A DNA stretch of 46,619 nt from Chlorobiaceae bacterium. Lineage in GTDB: Bacteria; Bacteroidota; Chlorobiia; Chlorobiales; Chlorobiaceae. Positions 15,477-26,424 of the stretch are shown one piece after another. Positions within the stretch are counted from its first letter, which is position 1. The number at the start of each line of letters is the position of its first letter. The notes beneath the pieces were generated by a model, which was not told the DNA's origin, did no database searches, and saw only the letters and a program-made list of their open reading frames with translations. Location of the stretch: NCBI GenBank assembly GCA_013334925.1, contig JAAXWP010000015.1, positions 1 to 46,619 of the forward strand, given 5' to 3'. Position numbers and translations under genes: made by a program.

Positions 15477-17168
15477 TTACAGTTCGACGATGAGGTGCGA
15501 TTCGGTCGAATATCCCTGCAGCACCTTCTTCAGATCGCCGATAAGCCCCGGTCCATACTTGTTGAGGTAATAGAATACGTTGATGACCCTTTCCTGAGGC
15601 TTGCTTTCGGGAAAGAGGTTCAGCTCCGCCTTGTCGAGCTGCTGCAGCAATTCTTCGTGCTTTCTCCGGCCGGCTCGGTAGGTCTTCTCCCTGATACCGC
15701 CAATGATCTTCGAGATCTGTCCTGATGCAGCGGCAAGGACAGGTTGCAGGGTCGGGTCCATCTTGACGAGCATCGGTTCGAGTGCCGAAAGCGCTTTTGC
15801 GACATCGGTCTCGCTCTGTTCGAACAGCTGGTCGATATCGTGGTTTTCTGCTCCCGATACCATCGATTTGCGAAGCTGCTGCAGATCCTGAAAGGTGGCG
15901 TCATAGATCTGCTTTCTCGAAAAACTGGGCCGTCCCGTCACCTTGAGCACCTTGTCCATGGTACGCGTCACCTTCGATTCGACCAGGGTGAAGCTCCCTC
16001 TCGGCATGACGAACGGCATGACCAGTCCGAAATGCTCGTAGGCTTTGCGGTACTGGGCAAGGTAACTGACCTCGCCTGGTCCGGCGATGTAGGCGAATGT
16101 CGGCAGGACGGTGTCCTGGACGATCGGCCGCAGGATCACGTTGGGACTGAACCGCTCGGGATGGTCCTGGCAGGTCTCGATAAGCTGGGAACGGGTCAGT
16201 TTCTGACGATCGGGCAGGATGAGGAAGTTGTCCGGCGACGGTTGCTCGATTTTCAGGCGCTGGCCGAGCTGGTTCAGGTAGAATGCGTTGACGGGGCGTG
16301 GTTTCGACTGGGCGGAGTAACCCATCGATTCGACGATGGAGCTCTGGGCGACGACGTCGTACGATGATGCCGGACAGGTTGCGATCTCTTTGCAGAACAC
16401 CTCTCCGGCAAGCTTTTTGAACTCCGGGTCATGGGTCGATAGCAGGATGAGGGGCTGGTCCCTGAAGATCTGCATCAGGGTGCAGGCGAAGGCGCTTTCG
16501 AAGCTGGCCTCAGGTTCGTAGCAAGCTTTGAGAATCCCGGCGATACCTGGCTTGAAGTCGGTGTCGGGCAGGAGGTCGAGGAATTTTTCGACGGTCTCAC
16601 GTATGCCGTTGCCGAGGGGAGTCGGGCCGACCATCTGGTCCGCAAGACGGTGGGTGGCTTCAGCGGTCACGGTTTCAAGTCCGCCCCCGGCGAAAAGGGT
16701 TGTCGAGGCAGCTTCGTCAAAGTCGTGATCTTCGCTTTCCAGCCAGAAGATCGGTACGAAGTCATACTCCGGAAACAGCTCTTTCTGCTTTTCGGCCATG
16801 ACGATGGCTGTCAGGGCCTTGTAGACGGTGTAGAGTGGTCCGGTGAAGAGGCCTGTCTGCTGTCCGGTCACGATGGCCATGCACCGTGGCGAATTGAGCT
16901 TTTCGATCTCCTGGAGCTGGCGCTCAGTGCAACCGAACATGCGGTTCTGACGAGTCAGCAGCGAGGTGAGTTCATGCCGACGGAAATTTCTCGAGGCAAG
17001 AATTCCCAGGTGCCGGTAATAGTCGGCATCCTTATGGTAGTCGAGGTGGAAACAGTTCGAGACGAGCTTTGTCCGGGCATCGCCATCGGTGGTGTAGTCG
17101 CAGAACAGGCGGGAGAATCCCCTTTTCGGAGTCTGGATCCGCGGATAGTCGATCTGGAAAGTGTTCAC
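15477..17168 (-). CDS. bshC: Bacillithiol biosynthesis cysteine-adding enzyme BshC
   Basis: BshC joins cysteine to glucosaminyl-malate, the last step of bacillithiol synthesis. At 563 residues it is slightly longer than Bacillus BshC (about 540). Diagnostic features are the N-terminal [31 protein letters not shown] near residue 115, [13 protein letters not shown] with the EDHD cluster, and [28 protein letters not shown] in the centre; the C-terminus is a helical coiled coil. Green sulfur bacteria are known to use N-methyl-bacillithiol. The start is GTG at 17168, only 4 bp after the surE stop, so it is the last gene of a patatin-surE-bshC unit. Confidence 0.92.
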   Translation of the reverse strand: MNTFQIDYPRIQTPKRGFSRLFCDYTTDGDARTKLVSNCFHLDYHKDADYYRHLGILASRNFRRHELTSLLTRQNRMFGCTERQLQEIEKLNSPRCMAIVTGQQTGLFTGPLYTVYKALTAIVMAEKQKELFPEYDFVPIFWLESEDHDFDEAASTTLFAGGGLETVTAEATHRLADQMVGPTPLGNGIRETVEKFLDLLPDTDFKPGIAGILKACYEPEASFESAFACTLMQIFRDQPLILLSTHDPEFKKLAGEVFCKEIATCPASSYDVVAQSSIVESMGYSAQSKPRPVNAFYLNQLGQRLKIEQPSPDNFLILPDRQKLTRSQLIETCQDHPERFSPNVILRPIVQDTVLPTFAYIAGPGEVSYLAQYRKAYEHFGLVMPFVMPRGSFTLVESKVTRTMDKVLKVTGRPSFSRKQIYDATFQDLQQLRKSMVSGAENHDIDQLFEQSETDVAKALSALEPMLVKMDPTLQPVLAAASGQISKIIGGIREKTYRAGRRKHEELLQQLDKAELNLFPESKPQERVINVFYYLNKYGPGLIGDLKKVLQGYSTESHLIVEL

Positions 17169-17172
17169 GGGT

Positions 17173-17964
17173 TTACTTACGGTTTAGGAGGTCCCAGGTC
17201 ATGAGTTCTTTACGGAAACCATGGGCGGTGAAATCGCACGAAATGGGCGTGACGGCCACATAGTTCTGCCGTACGGCGTATTCGTCACAGCCGAGATCAT
17301 GGTCATGCAGCTGCAGGGTGCCGCTCAGCCAGTAGTAGGGGTTTCCGTACATGTCGTTTCGTTCGATGGCAGACTCTTCCCATCTCGACCGGCCTTGTGA
17401 GGTGACCAGTACCCCCTTGATCTCCTGTTCCGGGACGTTCGGAATGTTGACCGACAGGATCGTATCCGGAGGCAGTCCCCGACTCAGGACTTCGCGTGCG
17501 AGCGTTCTTGCGAATTTCGCGGCGTAGGTGAAATCGGCGTTTTCGTAGGTCGTCAGGGAGAACGCCAGGGAGGTGATGCCTTGCAGCACCCCTTCGAGCG
17601 CGGCAGCCACCGTTCCCGAATAGAGGGTGTTCATGGCGGTGTTGCTCCCATAGTTGATACCTGACACGATAAGGTCCGGTTTCCGCTCGAGAATATGACT
17701 CAGAGCCACCTTCACGCAATCAACCGGGGTGCCGGAGACGGTGTGGCCGAAAAACCGGTTGTTTCTGGAGTACTCCCTGATGCGCAAGGGTTCGCCGAGG
17801 GTCATGGCATGGCTCATCCCGCTCTGGGGTTCGGCGGGCGCCACGACCGTCACGGTGCCGATTTTTTTCATGGATGCGGCCAGGGCGTGCAAACCGGGCC
17901 CTTCTATGCCGTCGTCGTTGCAGACCAGGATATGCGGTCTTTGCGGTTTACTGCTTGCTGTCAA
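17173..17964 (-). CDS. surE: 5'/3'-nucleotidase SurE
   Basis: SurE is a metal-dependent phosphatase acting on nucleoside 5'- and 3'-monophosphates, with roles in stationary-phase survival. The 263-residue protein has the metal-binding NDDG motif in [14 protein letters not shown], the [13 protein letters not shown] block and the [26 protein letters not shown] region with metal- and substrate-binding Asn/Ser residues. The start codon is TTG at 17964; a TAG lies five codons upstream in frame and no ATG is available before the first strand. It sits 30 bp after the patatin gene and 4 bp before bshC, probably one operon. Confidence 0.93.
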   Translation of the reverse strand: MTASSKPQRPHILVCNDDGIEGPGLHALAASMKKIGTVTVVAPAEPQSGMSHAMTLGEPLRIREYSRNNRFFGHTVSGTPVDCVKVALSHILERKPDLIVSGINYGSNTAMNTLYSGTVAAALEGVLQGITSLAFSLTTYENADFTYAAKFARTLAREVLSRGLPPDTILSVNIPNVPEQEIKGVLVTSQGRSRWEESAIERNDMYGNPYYWLSGTLQLHDHDLGCDEYAVRQNYVAVTPISCDFTAHGFRKELMTWDLLNRK

Positions 17965-17994
17965 GAGGTGATGATCCTAAGGTTCGTTTATTGA

Positions 17995-20838
17995 TCAGAA
18001 ATCGTGACCGAGACTGAAATAGAAGATCGTTTTCGAAAAATCGAGCTGGGCGTCGTGCTTCACATCTTCGCTCTCGAAAGCGAATGCTCGGGCGGCGGTC
18101 ATTCGCGCCGGACCAATGGGGGTTTCCCACACAACGCCTGCACCGATACCCTGCACCAGCCGGGATAGTGACATCTCCTGGCGCTCCTGCCAGACGTTGC
18201 CGACGTTGTAGGCAATGATAAACGACGTCGGGAAAACGAGCTGAACCGGCGGCTTGTATCTGAGCTGGGCTCCGGCAACCGCGATGTTGTTGCCGATCAG
18301 GTCGTTTTCTTTCAGGCCGATGAACCGGTAGCTGTAGGCGTTACCTGTGCCACCGAGGAAAAATTTTTCGCTGAACGGAATGGTGGGGTTGCTCAGTCCT
18401 CCGACAGCGGTGAGCTGCAGGGCGGTACCATGGCCGAGATCAATGTTTTCCTCATGGGTGCCGACCAGTTGCCAGAAGTCATGATTGTCGTTCAGTACGC
18501 CTGGGGTCGACGTATATCTGATATTGATATAGCGCCCTTCGGACGGCAGGAATGAACTGTTCCTCGTATCGAGCGTGAACTGGCCGCCAAAGGAGATCAG
18601 GTTCAGATTTCCGGTGACCGGCTCGTCATTCCGGTTCTTGTCCCTGGTATAGGACTGGGCATTCTGCAGGGTCACGTCTGAGACTATGCGCACATTTTTG
18701 CCGATTCTTGCGCCGAACGCCGTGGTTATTCCATAGCGCTGGATACCGAAGGTCCGGCTATCGGTGATGGTATACGGGTCCTGATCGGCAAGCAGGTCTC
18801 TCTGGCGCGTTTCCAGATCCCGCTGGTCGAAGAAGGCTTTGGTGTACATCGTCAGTGGTGTGCGTCCGATGCGGGGAATGCTGAATTCAAGGTTGACCCG
18901 ATTGTTCTTTTCACTCAGTTTGGCCCAACCCCCAAGAGAGTTGGTGGTTCCTCTCAGGTTTTCGTTCCTGAAATCGACAAGCAGCTGGGCGTTCGAAGTT
19001 TCATCGTAGCGCAATCCCAGCCTGAGTACGGACGCAGGTTTTTCATCGAGCCGGACACTGAGGTGACGGGGCTGGTTGGAGATTGCCGGGTCAGGTGATT
19101 CCACACTCAGCGACACACGGTTGAATACCCCGGTACCGTACAGGTTGTCGATCGATTGTTCGGCGTCTTTCAGGTTGAAGGTGCTTGTGGTATCGACAGC
19201 AAGCTCCCGCTTGATGGGAGTTTCGCGGGTGATGTTCCTGTCCTGGGTGATGCTGATCCCGTCGATTTTTCCGGACGAAAGCATGACCTGGAGACGACCG
19301 TTTTCGAGAGAGGTTTTTTCGATGCCGACGAGGCTGTATCCATGGTTGCGGTAGCGCCTGACGAGTTCCTCAAGCGCTCTGGTACCCATGGCATTCGTAT
19401 AGATCGTGCCGGTAACCGGGCGGAATGCCTCGTCGATCTCTTTCTGCGGCAAGGCTCCAGCGGCAGCCCCGGAGAGTATGACCCGTTCGATTCGAGGCAG
19501 CGGGGTGATGACGAAGGTCACGGTTCGCTGCTTTTCGTCGACGTCTGCGTGTGCCCGTGTGAACAGGTCGGTAGCCAACAGATCGCGCAAGGCGGCTTTG
19601 ATGTGTGTCGCGTTGCGCACGATACTCCTGGCGGTGCTCATCTGCTCGAGATTGCCTGGTGTATCGGGAATTCCGCGGATGGACCTTGCATAGCCTCTGA
19701 TGGCCAGATCACGCTCGGGGACGATCTGGATGCTCCGGCCGATGATCGGGGCCAGCAGTTTGCCCCTCGCGTAACCGGCATCGATGAGGTATCGGAGGTC
19801 TGAGGTGTCGGTGGCTTTGTGATCGCCGATTTCAGGCGAAATGACGATATCCGCACGGTCGAGCTGCACCGGATATTGCACCTGCGTCAGGATGGTCATC
19901 GCCTGGTCGGCTGCTTTCCATGGTGCATCGATCTGTTCGCTCTCCGAGTACATGCCACCATGTGAGTCCACGGCAACTTTGTAGCCGGCATCGGCTGCAT
20001 CCAGTTCATCGACCGGAAGATTCGCGACCAGTCCGCCGTCCACGAGTTTCAGGCCGTTCCTGGAGATCGGCTGGAACAGCAGCGGGATAGTGCTGCTGGC
20101 TCGCATGGCTTCAGAAAGCGGGCCGGAGGTAAGGGTAACCCGTCTGCCGGTTACCAGGTCGGTGGTTACCGCCCTGAAATTGACGGGCAGTTCCGAATAG
20201 CTGTGTGATGTATGGTAGGGTGCATTCAGGATGAGCAGATCTATGGTCCTGGTAAGTGGCTGTGCGGAACTGAGCGACCTGGGCATGACGAGCTTGAAAT
20301 TGTCGAATCGTATGGCGAGGGTGGCACGGTCACGGATATTTTTCTGCTCGAGGTAGCTGCTGGTTCTCGGTGCTTCGTTGTCGAGTGAGAGGAGCTTCTG
20401 CAGGGGGAGCGATAATGCGATCGATTCGAGATCGGAAGCGGTGTAGCCGGAACTGTAAAGCCCACCCACGATCGAACCGATGCTGGTGCCGGCGATGATG
20501 TCGACAGGGACCTTCTCCTCTTCGAGCGCCTTGAGCACGCCGATCTGGGTAAAGCCGTTCGCTCCGCCACCCGAGAGGGCGAGCCCGACCGTTTTCCTCA
20601 GCGGACGCATCGCAGGAGTGATGGTGTAACGATGGTTCGTAACGTTCAGGGTGTCCGGGAAGACCTTTGTTATTGCTCCGGCCTCAGGTGTGATGCCGGC
20701 AAGCAGGCCTGCGATCGTGATCAGCACGGCCAGCAGATTGTTGGGGATAAGCCTTGACAAGGGTAGTTGACGTTTGCGGTTGCGGATCGCCGAACCCTGA
20801 ACCCGAAGCCTGTTTTTGAGTTCTCGTGCTGAGTTCAT
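17995..20838 (-). CDS. Patatin-like phospholipase fused to a BamA-type outer-membrane barrel
   Basis: The 947-residue protein combines three parts. An N-terminal basic/hydrophobic segment (about 30-55) is an export signal. A patatin phospholipase domain (about 80-330) has the oxyanion hole GGGANG at 90-95, nucleophile Ser119 in GTSIGS, and the catalytic Asp in VDGG. A C-terminal half has POTRA-like stretches (about 410-600) and a beta-barrel (about 610-947) ending in ...FYFSLGHDF with a terminal Phe, as in surface-antigen/BamA-type barrels. Type Vd (PlpD-like) autotransporters have the same order but are shorter. The enzyme is therefore expected at or outside the outer membrane (inference). 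It heads the patatin-surE-bshC unit; accD diverges 41 bp away. Confidence 0.88.
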   Translation of the reverse strand: MNSARELKNRLRVQGSAIRNRKRQLPLSRLIPNNLLAVLITIAGLLAGITPEAGAITKVFPDTLNVTNHRYTITPAMRPLRKTVGLALSGGGANGFTQIGVLKALEEEKVPVDIIAGTSIGSIVGGLYSSGYTASDLESIALSLPLQKLLSLDNEAPRTSSYLEQKNIRDRATLAIRFDNFKLVMPRSLSSAQPLTRTIDLLILNAPYHTSHSYSELPVNFRAVTTDLVTGRRVTLTSGPLSEAMRASSTIPLLFQPISRNGLKLVDGGLVANLPVDELDAADAGYKVAVDSHGGMYSESEQIDAPWKAADQAMTILTQVQYPVQLDRADIVISPEIGDHKATDTSDLRYLIDAGYARGKLLAPIIGRSIQIVPERDLAIRGYARSIRGIPDTPGNLEQMSTARSIVRNATHIKAALRDLLATDLFTRAHADVDEKQRTVTFVITPLPRIERVILSGAAAGALPQKEIDEAFRPVTGTIYTNAMGTRALEELVRRYRNHGYSLVGIEKTSLENGRLQVMLSSGKIDGISITQDRNITRETPIKRELAVDTTSTFNLKDAEQSIDNLYGTGVFNRVSLSVESPDPAISNQPRHLSVRLDEKPASVLRLGLRYDETSNAQLLVDFRNENLRGTTNSLGGWAKLSEKNNRVNLEFSIPRIGRTPLTMYTKAFFDQRDLETRQRDLLADQDPYTITDSRTFGIQRYGITTAFGARIGKNVRIVSDVTLQNAQSYTRDKNRNDEPVTGNLNLISFGGQFTLDTRNSSFLPSEGRYINIRYTSTPGVLNDNHDFWQLVGTHEENIDLGHGTALQLTAVGGLSNPTIPFSEKFFLGGTGNAYSYRFIGLKENDLIGNNIAVAGAQLRYKPPVQLVFPTSFIIAYNVGNVWQERQEMSLSRLVQGIGAGVVWETPIGPARMTAARAFAFESEDVKHDAQLDFSKTIFYFSLGHDF

Positions 20839-20879
20839 ATCTTGTGGGCAATGTAAACTCTTTAGTCGTAATATAAAAA

Positions 20880-21719
20880 ATGGTCTGGTTCAAACGGGCG
20901 AAGCCCTCAATCCGCACGACGGATAAACGTGATACTCCTGAAGGGCTCTGGACGAAGTGCGACGAATGCGGTGCGGCACTTCATAAAAAACAGCTCGAGG
21001 ATCACCAGTACACCTGTCCCGAATGCGGTCACCATTTCCGCATCTCGCCGCTCGAATACTTTTCCATTCTTTTCGATGGCGGAGTCTACGAGGAGTTCGA
21101 TACCGGACTTCGCGCCGCCGATCCGCTCAATTTCACCGATACGAAGAACTATCCCGACCGTGTTCGTGAAACCATGTCCAAGACCGGAAAAACCGAGGCC
21201 TGCAGGAATGCTGTTGGCAACATGGATGAGCATCCCGTCGTTGTTTCCGCTATGGATTTCGGGTTCATCGGTGGTTCGATGGGTTCCGTTGTCGGCGAGA
21301 AAATTGCCCGGGCTGCCGACAGGAGCCTCGAACTCAATGCTCCTCTCGTTGTCATTTCACAGTCAGGTGGCGCCCGCATGATGGAAGGTGCATTCAGTCT
21401 GATGCAGATGGCCAAGACAGCGGCACGACTCACCAGGCTGGGCGAGAAGGGGATTCCGTTCATTTCGCTCATGACCGATCCGACCATGGGTGGCATCAGC
21501 GCCTCGTTCGCCATGCTTGGCGACATCAATATCAGCGAACCGAAAGCCCTGATCGGCTTTGCCGGTCCCCGCGTCATCCGCGATACCATCAAGCGCGATC
21601 TTCCGGAAGGGTTCCAGCGTGCCGAGTTTCTTCAGGAGCACGGTTTCGTTGACCTGATCGTTCACCGCAAGGATCTTCGTGATCAGCTGATAAGGTTGTT
21701 CGGCCACATGCAGGGGTGA
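20880..21719 (+). CDS. accD: Acetyl-CoA carboxylase carboxyltransferase subunit beta
   Basis: AccD with AccA transfers the carboxyl group from biotin to acetyl-CoA, giving malonyl-CoA for fatty-acid synthesis. The 279 residues begin with a zinc ribbon of four Cys (CDEC...CPEC, near residues 23-45) and continue into the crotonase-like carboxyltransferase domain with [28 protein letters not shown] and [12 protein letters not shown]. All signature blocks are present and length is normal. It is divergent from the patatin gene with 41 bp between start codons, so promoters overlap. The gene ends ahead of a large inverted nonamer repeat facing thyX. Confidence 0.97.
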   Translation: MVWFKRAKPSIRTTDKRDTPEGLWTKCDECGAALHKKQLEDHQYTCPECGHHFRISPLEYFSILFDGGVYEEFDTGLRAADPLNFTDTKNYPDRVRETMSKTGKTEACRNAVGNMDEHPVVVSAMDFGFIGGSMGSVVGEKIARAADRSLELNAPLVVISQSGGARMMEGAFSLMQMAKTAARLTRLGEKGIPFISLMTDPTMGGISASFAMLGDINISEPKALIGFAGPRVIRDTIKRDLPEGFQRAEFLQEHGFVDLIVHRKDLRDQLIRLFGHMQG

Positions 21720-21726
21720 GAACAGC

Positions 21727-21864
21727 GTGGACTATATGGAAGAAATGGACTGAATGGACGGGATGGACCTGATGGACTGAAAAGAGCGTTTCGTCAAAGC
21801 TCTTCTTACATTGTCCATTATGTCCATTTCCTGCATTCGTCAATTGAGTCCATCACGTCCATTT
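21727..21864. repeat. Inverted pair of nonamer arrays between convergent accD and thyX
   Basis: Six 9-bp units of ATGGACNNN type occupy 21727-21780. Six units of the complementary sense (such as TTGTCCATT, ATGTCCATT) occupy 21811-21864. The 30-bp centre contains its own small hairpin, AAGAGC at 21782-21787 with GCTCTT at 21799-21804. The whole block can fold into one long imperfect hairpin in the 154 bp between two stop codons, suiting a bidirectional 3'-end structure. Several units are degenerate. Confidence 0.8.
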
Positions 21865-21873
21865 CCTCTTCTC

Positions 21874-22560
21874 CTACTTCCATCCCATCGCACTGCTCGT
21901 CACCGGGAACTGTTCGATGAATAGCTTCATGACCGCTTCGGCGATGTCGCGGTGCTCCTTCTGGGTGCTCGGGTCGGTGCGCACCTCCAGGTAGTGGAGC
22001 CAGCTCCTTACCGAGCCCTTCATATAGAGCTTGGTCTGTGTGCCGAGTGGCAGCAGGGTGCGGGCACACTCTTTCGCGATCCCTTTCTCGAGAGCCTCCT
22101 CGTATTTCTCCATGGTCAGCTTCGCCACGTGTTCCTGGGCTTCGTCAAACCAGCTGACGGTCGCAGCATCGAGGTCTTCCAGCGAGTTCTGGCGGTTTTT
22201 CACATCCTGCCTTCTCGGCTGGTACTTCTCGATAGCTTGCGCTTTGGCATATCTCATGGAAAATTCCTGAAAGCAGAACGACCTGTGCCTGAGAATCTGC
22301 GGTGAGATGGCGCGGGAGGTGACGATCTCCACGGTCATGTCAACCATCTCGAAGACGCTCCAGTGCTTGTGCGTGATGCAGTAGGAGAGCAGCTTCGCGT
22401 AGTCGGGCGTTTCCTGGTGCGGGCTCGATACCCGGGCGCAGTAGGCGATGAGCCCTTCCGGGGTGAGCTGGCGGTTGTCGATCTCGATGAGAGGGTTCGT
22501 GACGGAGATGAGGCGTACCTGCATGCTGGGTGACGGGATGGTTGGAGGTGCTTCAGACAT
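21874..22560 (-). CDS. thyX: FAD-dependent thymidylate synthase ThyX
   Basis: ThyX makes dTMP from dUMP using methylenetetrahydrofolate, with FAD and a reduced pyridine nucleotide. The 228-residue protein holds the diagnostic RHR-x7-S motif exactly (Arg91-His92-Arg93...Ser101 in [15 protein letters not shown]). Other conserved parts are [10 protein letters not shown] near residue 42 and [11 protein letters not shown] near 61-71. It is minus strand, convergent with accD across the nonamer inverted repeat and divergent from clpP. Confidence 0.97.
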   Translation of the reverse strand: MSEAPPTIPSPSMQVRLISVTNPLIEIDNRQLTPEGLIAYCARVSSPHQETPDYAKLLSYCITHKHWSVFEMVDMTVEIVTSRAISPQILRHRSFCFQEFSMRYAKAQAIEKYQPRRQDVKNRQNSLEDLDAATVSWFDEAQEHVAKLTMEKYEEALEKGIAKECARTLLPLGTQTKLYMKGSVRSWLHYLEVRTDPSTQKEHRDIAEAVMKLFIEQFPVTSSAMGWK

Positions 22561-22755
22561 TCAATATGTGTATCTGCTCCAGTTCACACAAGCCAGAATT
22601 ATTTATTATTTAAGGAAAGAGGAACCGGATTTCTGGAATTCTTGTTCACACTCTGTATTTTAGGGGTTAATTTTCACGCATCACGCACTGTCGGCGTTTC
22701 TGTTCCTTTTAGGGGTCCCGACAGCGGCAGCAACCAATCAAAACGCTTCGCGATC

Positions 22756-23433
22756 ATGGCAAATATCAATTTCGGGTTTGAACACCACGCCAAAAAGCTC
22801 TATTCCGGGGCGATCGAACAGAGCATCAACAGCCAGCTCGTTCCGATGGTCATCGAGACTTCGGGCCGTGGCGAACGCGCTTTCGACATCTTTTCCCGCC
22901 TCCTGCGCGAGCGCATCATCTTCCTCGGCTCCGGTATCGACGAGCATGTGGCCGGCCTGGTGATGGCCCAGCTGATCTTCCTCGAATCCGAAGATCCCGA
23001 GCGCGACATCTACATCTACATCAACTCGCCCGGCGGCAGCGTTTCGGCCGGTCTCGGCATCTATGACACGATGCAGTACATCCGTCCTGATATCGCCACG
23101 GTCTGCGTGGGCATGGCCGCCAGCATGGGCGCATTCCTGCTCGCCAGCGGTACTGCCGGTAAGCGTGCTTCGCTGCCTCACTCCCGCATCATGATCCACC
23201 AGCCTTCCGGAGGGGCACAGGGGCAGGAGACCGACATCCTGATCCAGGCCCGTGAGATCGAGAAGATCCGCCGCCTGCTTGAAGAGATTCTTGCAAAGCA
23301 TACCGGCCAGGATGTGCAGCGTGTTCGTGAGGACTCCGAGCGCGACCGCTGGATGAATGCTCTCGAAGCCAAGGAGTACGGCATCATCGACCAGATCTTC
23401 GAAAAGCGTCCGGCTCCGGCCAAGGTCGACTGA
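22756..23433 (+). CDS. clpP: ATP-dependent Clp protease proteolytic subunit
   Basis: ClpP forms the tetradecameric serine protease chamber for Clp ATPases. Starting at ATG 22756 ([14 protein letters not shown]) gives 225 residues, with roughly 20 more N-terminal residues than E. coli mature ClpP. The triad is complete: Ser123 in [14 protein letters not shown], His148 in [10 protein letters not shown] and Asp197 in the SERDRWM segment. An upstream frame to 22642 reads through leader-like DNA and is not used. clpX is not adjacent. The 195-bp gap to divergent thyX holds a short inverted repeat (CTGTCGG/CCGACAG, 22688-22724). Confidence 0.97.
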   Translation: MANINFGFEHHAKKLYSGAIEQSINSQLVPMVIETSGRGERAFDIFSRLLRERIIFLGSGIDEHVAGLVMAQLIFLESEDPERDIYIYINSPGGSVSAGLGIYDTMQYIRPDIATVCVGMAASMGAFLLASGTAGKRASLPHSRIMIHQPSGGAQGQETDILIQAREIEKIRRLLEEILAKHTGQDVQRVREDSERDRWMNALEAKEYGIIDQIFEKRPAPAKVD

Positions 23434-23555
23434 GGCAGCGTACCGGTTAAACGGCTAAAAAGAAAAAATTGTCATATTGCAGGGCAGTGCGGCGGCCGAC
23501 GCGGGTTGCGGCACTGCCCGCCAAACGTAAACATCAGCAGTAGAAGAGAAGACCC

Positions 23556-26267
23556 ATGAGTGACCATTCCACCGCGCAGCATCTCGAGAAAACCTATAAT
23601 CCCCACGAAGTCGAAGATCGCTGGAGAAGCGCGCACTGGGAGGCGCTCGGAGCATTCCATGCCGAAAGTTCGAGGGTCCGTGAAGATGGACGTACTCCCT
23701 ATACCGTCCTGATGCCTCCGCCGAATGTCACCGGCAGCCTTACCCTCGGTCACGTCCTGAACCATACGCTGCAGGACATTTTCATCCGCTATGCCCGCAT
23801 GACCGGTCATGAGGCCCTTTGGCTTCCCGGCACCGACCATGCAGGTATCGCCACGCAGACGGTGGTCGAACGCAAGCTTCGAAATGAGGGGGTCACCCGG
23901 CACGACCTTGGCAGAAAGGATTTTCTCTCGAAGGTATGGGAGTGGCGCGACGAATACGGCGGGCTCATCCTCAAGCAGCTGCGCAAGCTCGGCATCTCCT
24001 GCGACTGGCGCCGCAACCTCTTCACGATGGACGAACGCGCATCGGAAGCGGTCATCAATTCATTCGTCGCCCTCTACCGCGAGGGGCTGATCTATCGCGG
24101 CACCCGCATCATCAACTGGTGCCCGGTTTCCCAGACGGCGCTCTCCGATGAAGAGGTTATCATGAAGAGCCGCCGCGACCAGCTCGTCTATGTCAGCTAT
24201 CCGCTGGCCAAGGACCCGTCGCGCTCGATCACGATCGCCACGGTCCGTCCCGAGACCATTCTCGCCGACGTGGCCATCGCGGTCAATCCGAATGACCCCC
24301 GCTACAGCGACCTCATCGGTGAACTGGTTGTCGTGCCGGTCGCAGGGCGTCACGTGCCGGTCATCGCCGATGACTATGTCGATATCGAGTTCGGTACTGG
24401 CGCGCTGAAGATCACTCCGGCCCACGATCCGAACGACTACGAGGTGGCCAAACGCCACAATCTGCCGGCTTTCTCGGTGGTTGGCAGGGACGGCCGCATG
24501 ACCGACGAGTACGGTTATGCCGGCATGGACCGGTTCGAGGCGAGAACGAAGATCATCGCCGACCTCGAGGAGCTCGGCCATCTGGTGAAGGTCGAGGAGT
24601 ACGAGCACAACGTCGGATATTCCGAGCGTGCCGACGTGGTTGTCGAACCGTACCTCTCCGAGCAGTGGTTCGTGAAGATGAAGCCGCTGGCCGAGCCTGC
24701 CCTGAAGGCGGTCAACGACGGCGAGATCCGGTTCCATCCCGAGCACTGGATCAACACCTACCGCCACTGGATGGAGAACATCCAGGACTGGTGCATTTCA
24801 CGCCAGCTCTGGTGGGGTCACCGCATTCCGGCATGGTACGATGAAAAGGGCAACGTCTGGGTGGCCTCTTCCTACGATGAGGCGTGCCACCTGGCCGGCA
24901 CCGACAAGCTCGTGCAGGACGAGGATGTGCTCGATACCTGGTTCTCGTCGTGGCTCTGGCCGCTGACGACCCTCGGCTGGACCGGCCTGCACAGCGACAA
25001 CGATGACCTGAAGGCGTTCTACCCGACCAACACCCTCGTGACCGGGCCCGACATCATCTTCTTCTGGGTGGCCAGGATGATCATGGCCGGCCTCCACTTC
25101 AGGGGCGACGTTCCGTTCCGCGACGTCTACTTCACCAGCATCATCAGGGACATGAAGGGCAGGAAGCTCTCGAAGTCCCTCGGCAACTCGCCCGATCCGC
25201 TCAAGGTGATCGAAACCTACGGCACCGACGCGCTGCGTTTCACCATCGTCTATATCGCGCCGCTCGGCCAGGATGTGCTTTTTGGCGAGGAGAAGTGCGA
25301 GCTGGGAAGGAACTTCGCCACGAAGATCTGGAACGCGGCCCGATTCGTGTTCATGCAGCGCGACCGGCACTTCGAAACGCCAGAAGCGTTCGCAGAGGCC
25401 TACGCAGCATACGTTCCGGATCGCGGAGAGCTTTCGGATTCGGGCCGCTGGCTCATGGCCCGTTACCAGGCAATGCTCGAACGTTACCACAACGCCATGG
25501 CCCAGTTCAAGGTCAATGACCTGGTCAAGATCGCCCATGAATTCTTCTGGGGTGATTACTGTGACTGGTTCCTTGAGGCCCTGAAGAGCGAACTGGCCGG
25601 GGAGGTCGATCCCGAACAGGCAAAAAACTCGGTCTGCCTGGCGGTGAAGGTGCTCGAGGGGACGCTGCAGACGCTCCATCCGGTCATGCCGTTCATTACC
25701 GACGAGATCTGGCATGCGATCGCTCCTCGCGGTACCGACGAGAGCATTGCGCTGACCTCCATGCCGAAATCGGATTCCTCCTGGGGAGAGGCTGATGCCG
25801 CGCCGTTCGATCTCGTACGCAATATGGTGTCGGAGATCCGCAGTCTCCGTTCGGCCTTCAACGTGCCGCACGACCTGCGTGCCGAGGCGGTCGTCAAGGT
25901 CTCTTCGGATGCTGCAGAAGAGGCCCTTTCGGCTTCGAAGGCTATTTTCCCGGCCTTGACCAGGTGCGAAGTCAGGCTTGCAAGGGAGATCGAAAGGCCC
26001 GATCATGCGGCCGGTTCGGTGGTCGACGGCAATGAACTTTTTATTCAGCTCGAAGGGTTGATATCGTTCGAAAAGGAGCAGCAGCGCCTGCAGAAAGAGA
26101 TGTCAAAAGTGTCCGGCTATATCCAGTCGCTCGAGAAGAAGCTGTCGAATCAGGCTTTTCTGGCGAATGCGCCGGCAGATGTCGTTGGTAAGGAACAGGA
26201 AAAACTTGAAGAAGCCCGATCGCTCATCGGAAAACTCCAGGAGAACCTGGAAGTGCTTTCAAAGTGA
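23556..26267 (+). CDS. valS: Valyl-tRNA synthetase
   Basis: The 903-residue class I synthetase charges tRNA-Val. The HIGH-type signature appears as TLGH at 63-66 in [20 protein letters not shown], and the KMSKS loop as KLSKS at 537-541. The connective-peptide editing domain lies between (about 200-370: [32 protein letters not shown]). The anticodon-binding domain and a C-terminal tRNA-binding coiled coil (about 835-903, [19 protein letters not shown]) are complete. A purine-rich AGAAGAGAAGA precedes the ATG and may aid initiation. It stands 122 bp after clpP. Confidence 0.97.
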   Translation: MSDHSTAQHLEKTYNPHEVEDRWRSAHWEALGAFHAESSRVREDGRTPYTVLMPPPNVTGSLTLGHVLNHTLQDIFIRYARMTGHEALWLPGTDHAGIATQTVVERKLRNEGVTRHDLGRKDFLSKVWEWRDEYGGLILKQLRKLGISCDWRRNLFTMDERASEAVINSFVALYREGLIYRGTRIINWCPVSQTALSDEEVIMKSRRDQLVYVSYPLAKDPSRSITIATVRPETILADVAIAVNPNDPRYSDLIGELVVVPVAGRHVPVIADDYVDIEFGTGALKITPAHDPNDYEVAKRHNLPAFSVVGRDGRMTDEYGYAGMDRFEARTKIIADLEELGHLVKVEEYEHNVGYSERADVVVEPYLSEQWFVKMKPLAEPALKAVNDGEIRFHPEHWINTYRHWMENIQDWCISRQLWWGHRIPAWYDEKGNVWVASSYDEACHLAGTDKLVQDEDVLDTWFSSWLWPLTTLGWTGLHSDNDDLKAFYPTNTLVTGPDIIFFWVARMIMAGLHFRGDVPFRDVYFTSIIRDMKGRKLSKSLGNSPDPLKVIETYGTDALRFTIVYIAPLGQDVLFGEEKCELGRNFATKIWNAARFVFMQRDRHFETPEAFAEAYAAYVPDRGELSDSGRWLMARYQAMLERYHNAMAQFKVNDLVKIAHEFFWGDYCDWFLEALKSELAGEVDPEQAKNSVCLAVKVLEGTLQTLHPVMPFITDEIWHAIAPRGTDESIALTSMPKSDSSWGEADAAPFDLVRNMVSEIRSLRSAFNVPHDLRAEAVVKVSSDAAEEALSASKAIFPALTRCEVRLAREIERPDHAAGSVVDGNELFIQLEGLISFEKEQQRLQKEMSKVSGYIQSLEKKLSNQAFLANAPADVVGKEQEKLEEARSLIGKLQENLEVLSK

Positions 26268-26275
26268 TATGTGAA

Positions 26276-26304
26276 ATTTTTATTCTGAAAAATCTGTTTT
26301 TTTT
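26276..26304 (+). terminator. Weak terminator-like hairpin after valS
   Basis: ATTTTT (26276-26281) and AAAAAT (26288-26293) form a short AT stem with a 6-base loop, followed by eight T bases at 26297-26304, just past the valS stop. The stem is weak, so it may be only partly effective. Confidence 0.3.
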
Positions 26305-26424
26305 CGGATATTCCCAGCTTGAAGCCGTGCGACCTCTGGTTTCCGCTTTTGTTCCCTGATGGGAGCGGTTCCGTGAAGTGCTGTATTCCTGCAAGTATAG
26401 TGAAGTTCGAAAGAGGACCCATCA

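Noticed and set aside
22561-22755. Longer ClpP start at 22642
   Set aside because: The extra 38 residues have no similarity to ClpP leaders and the sequence from [11 protein letters not shown] fits the family start better; the region reads as a 5' leader with an inverted repeat.
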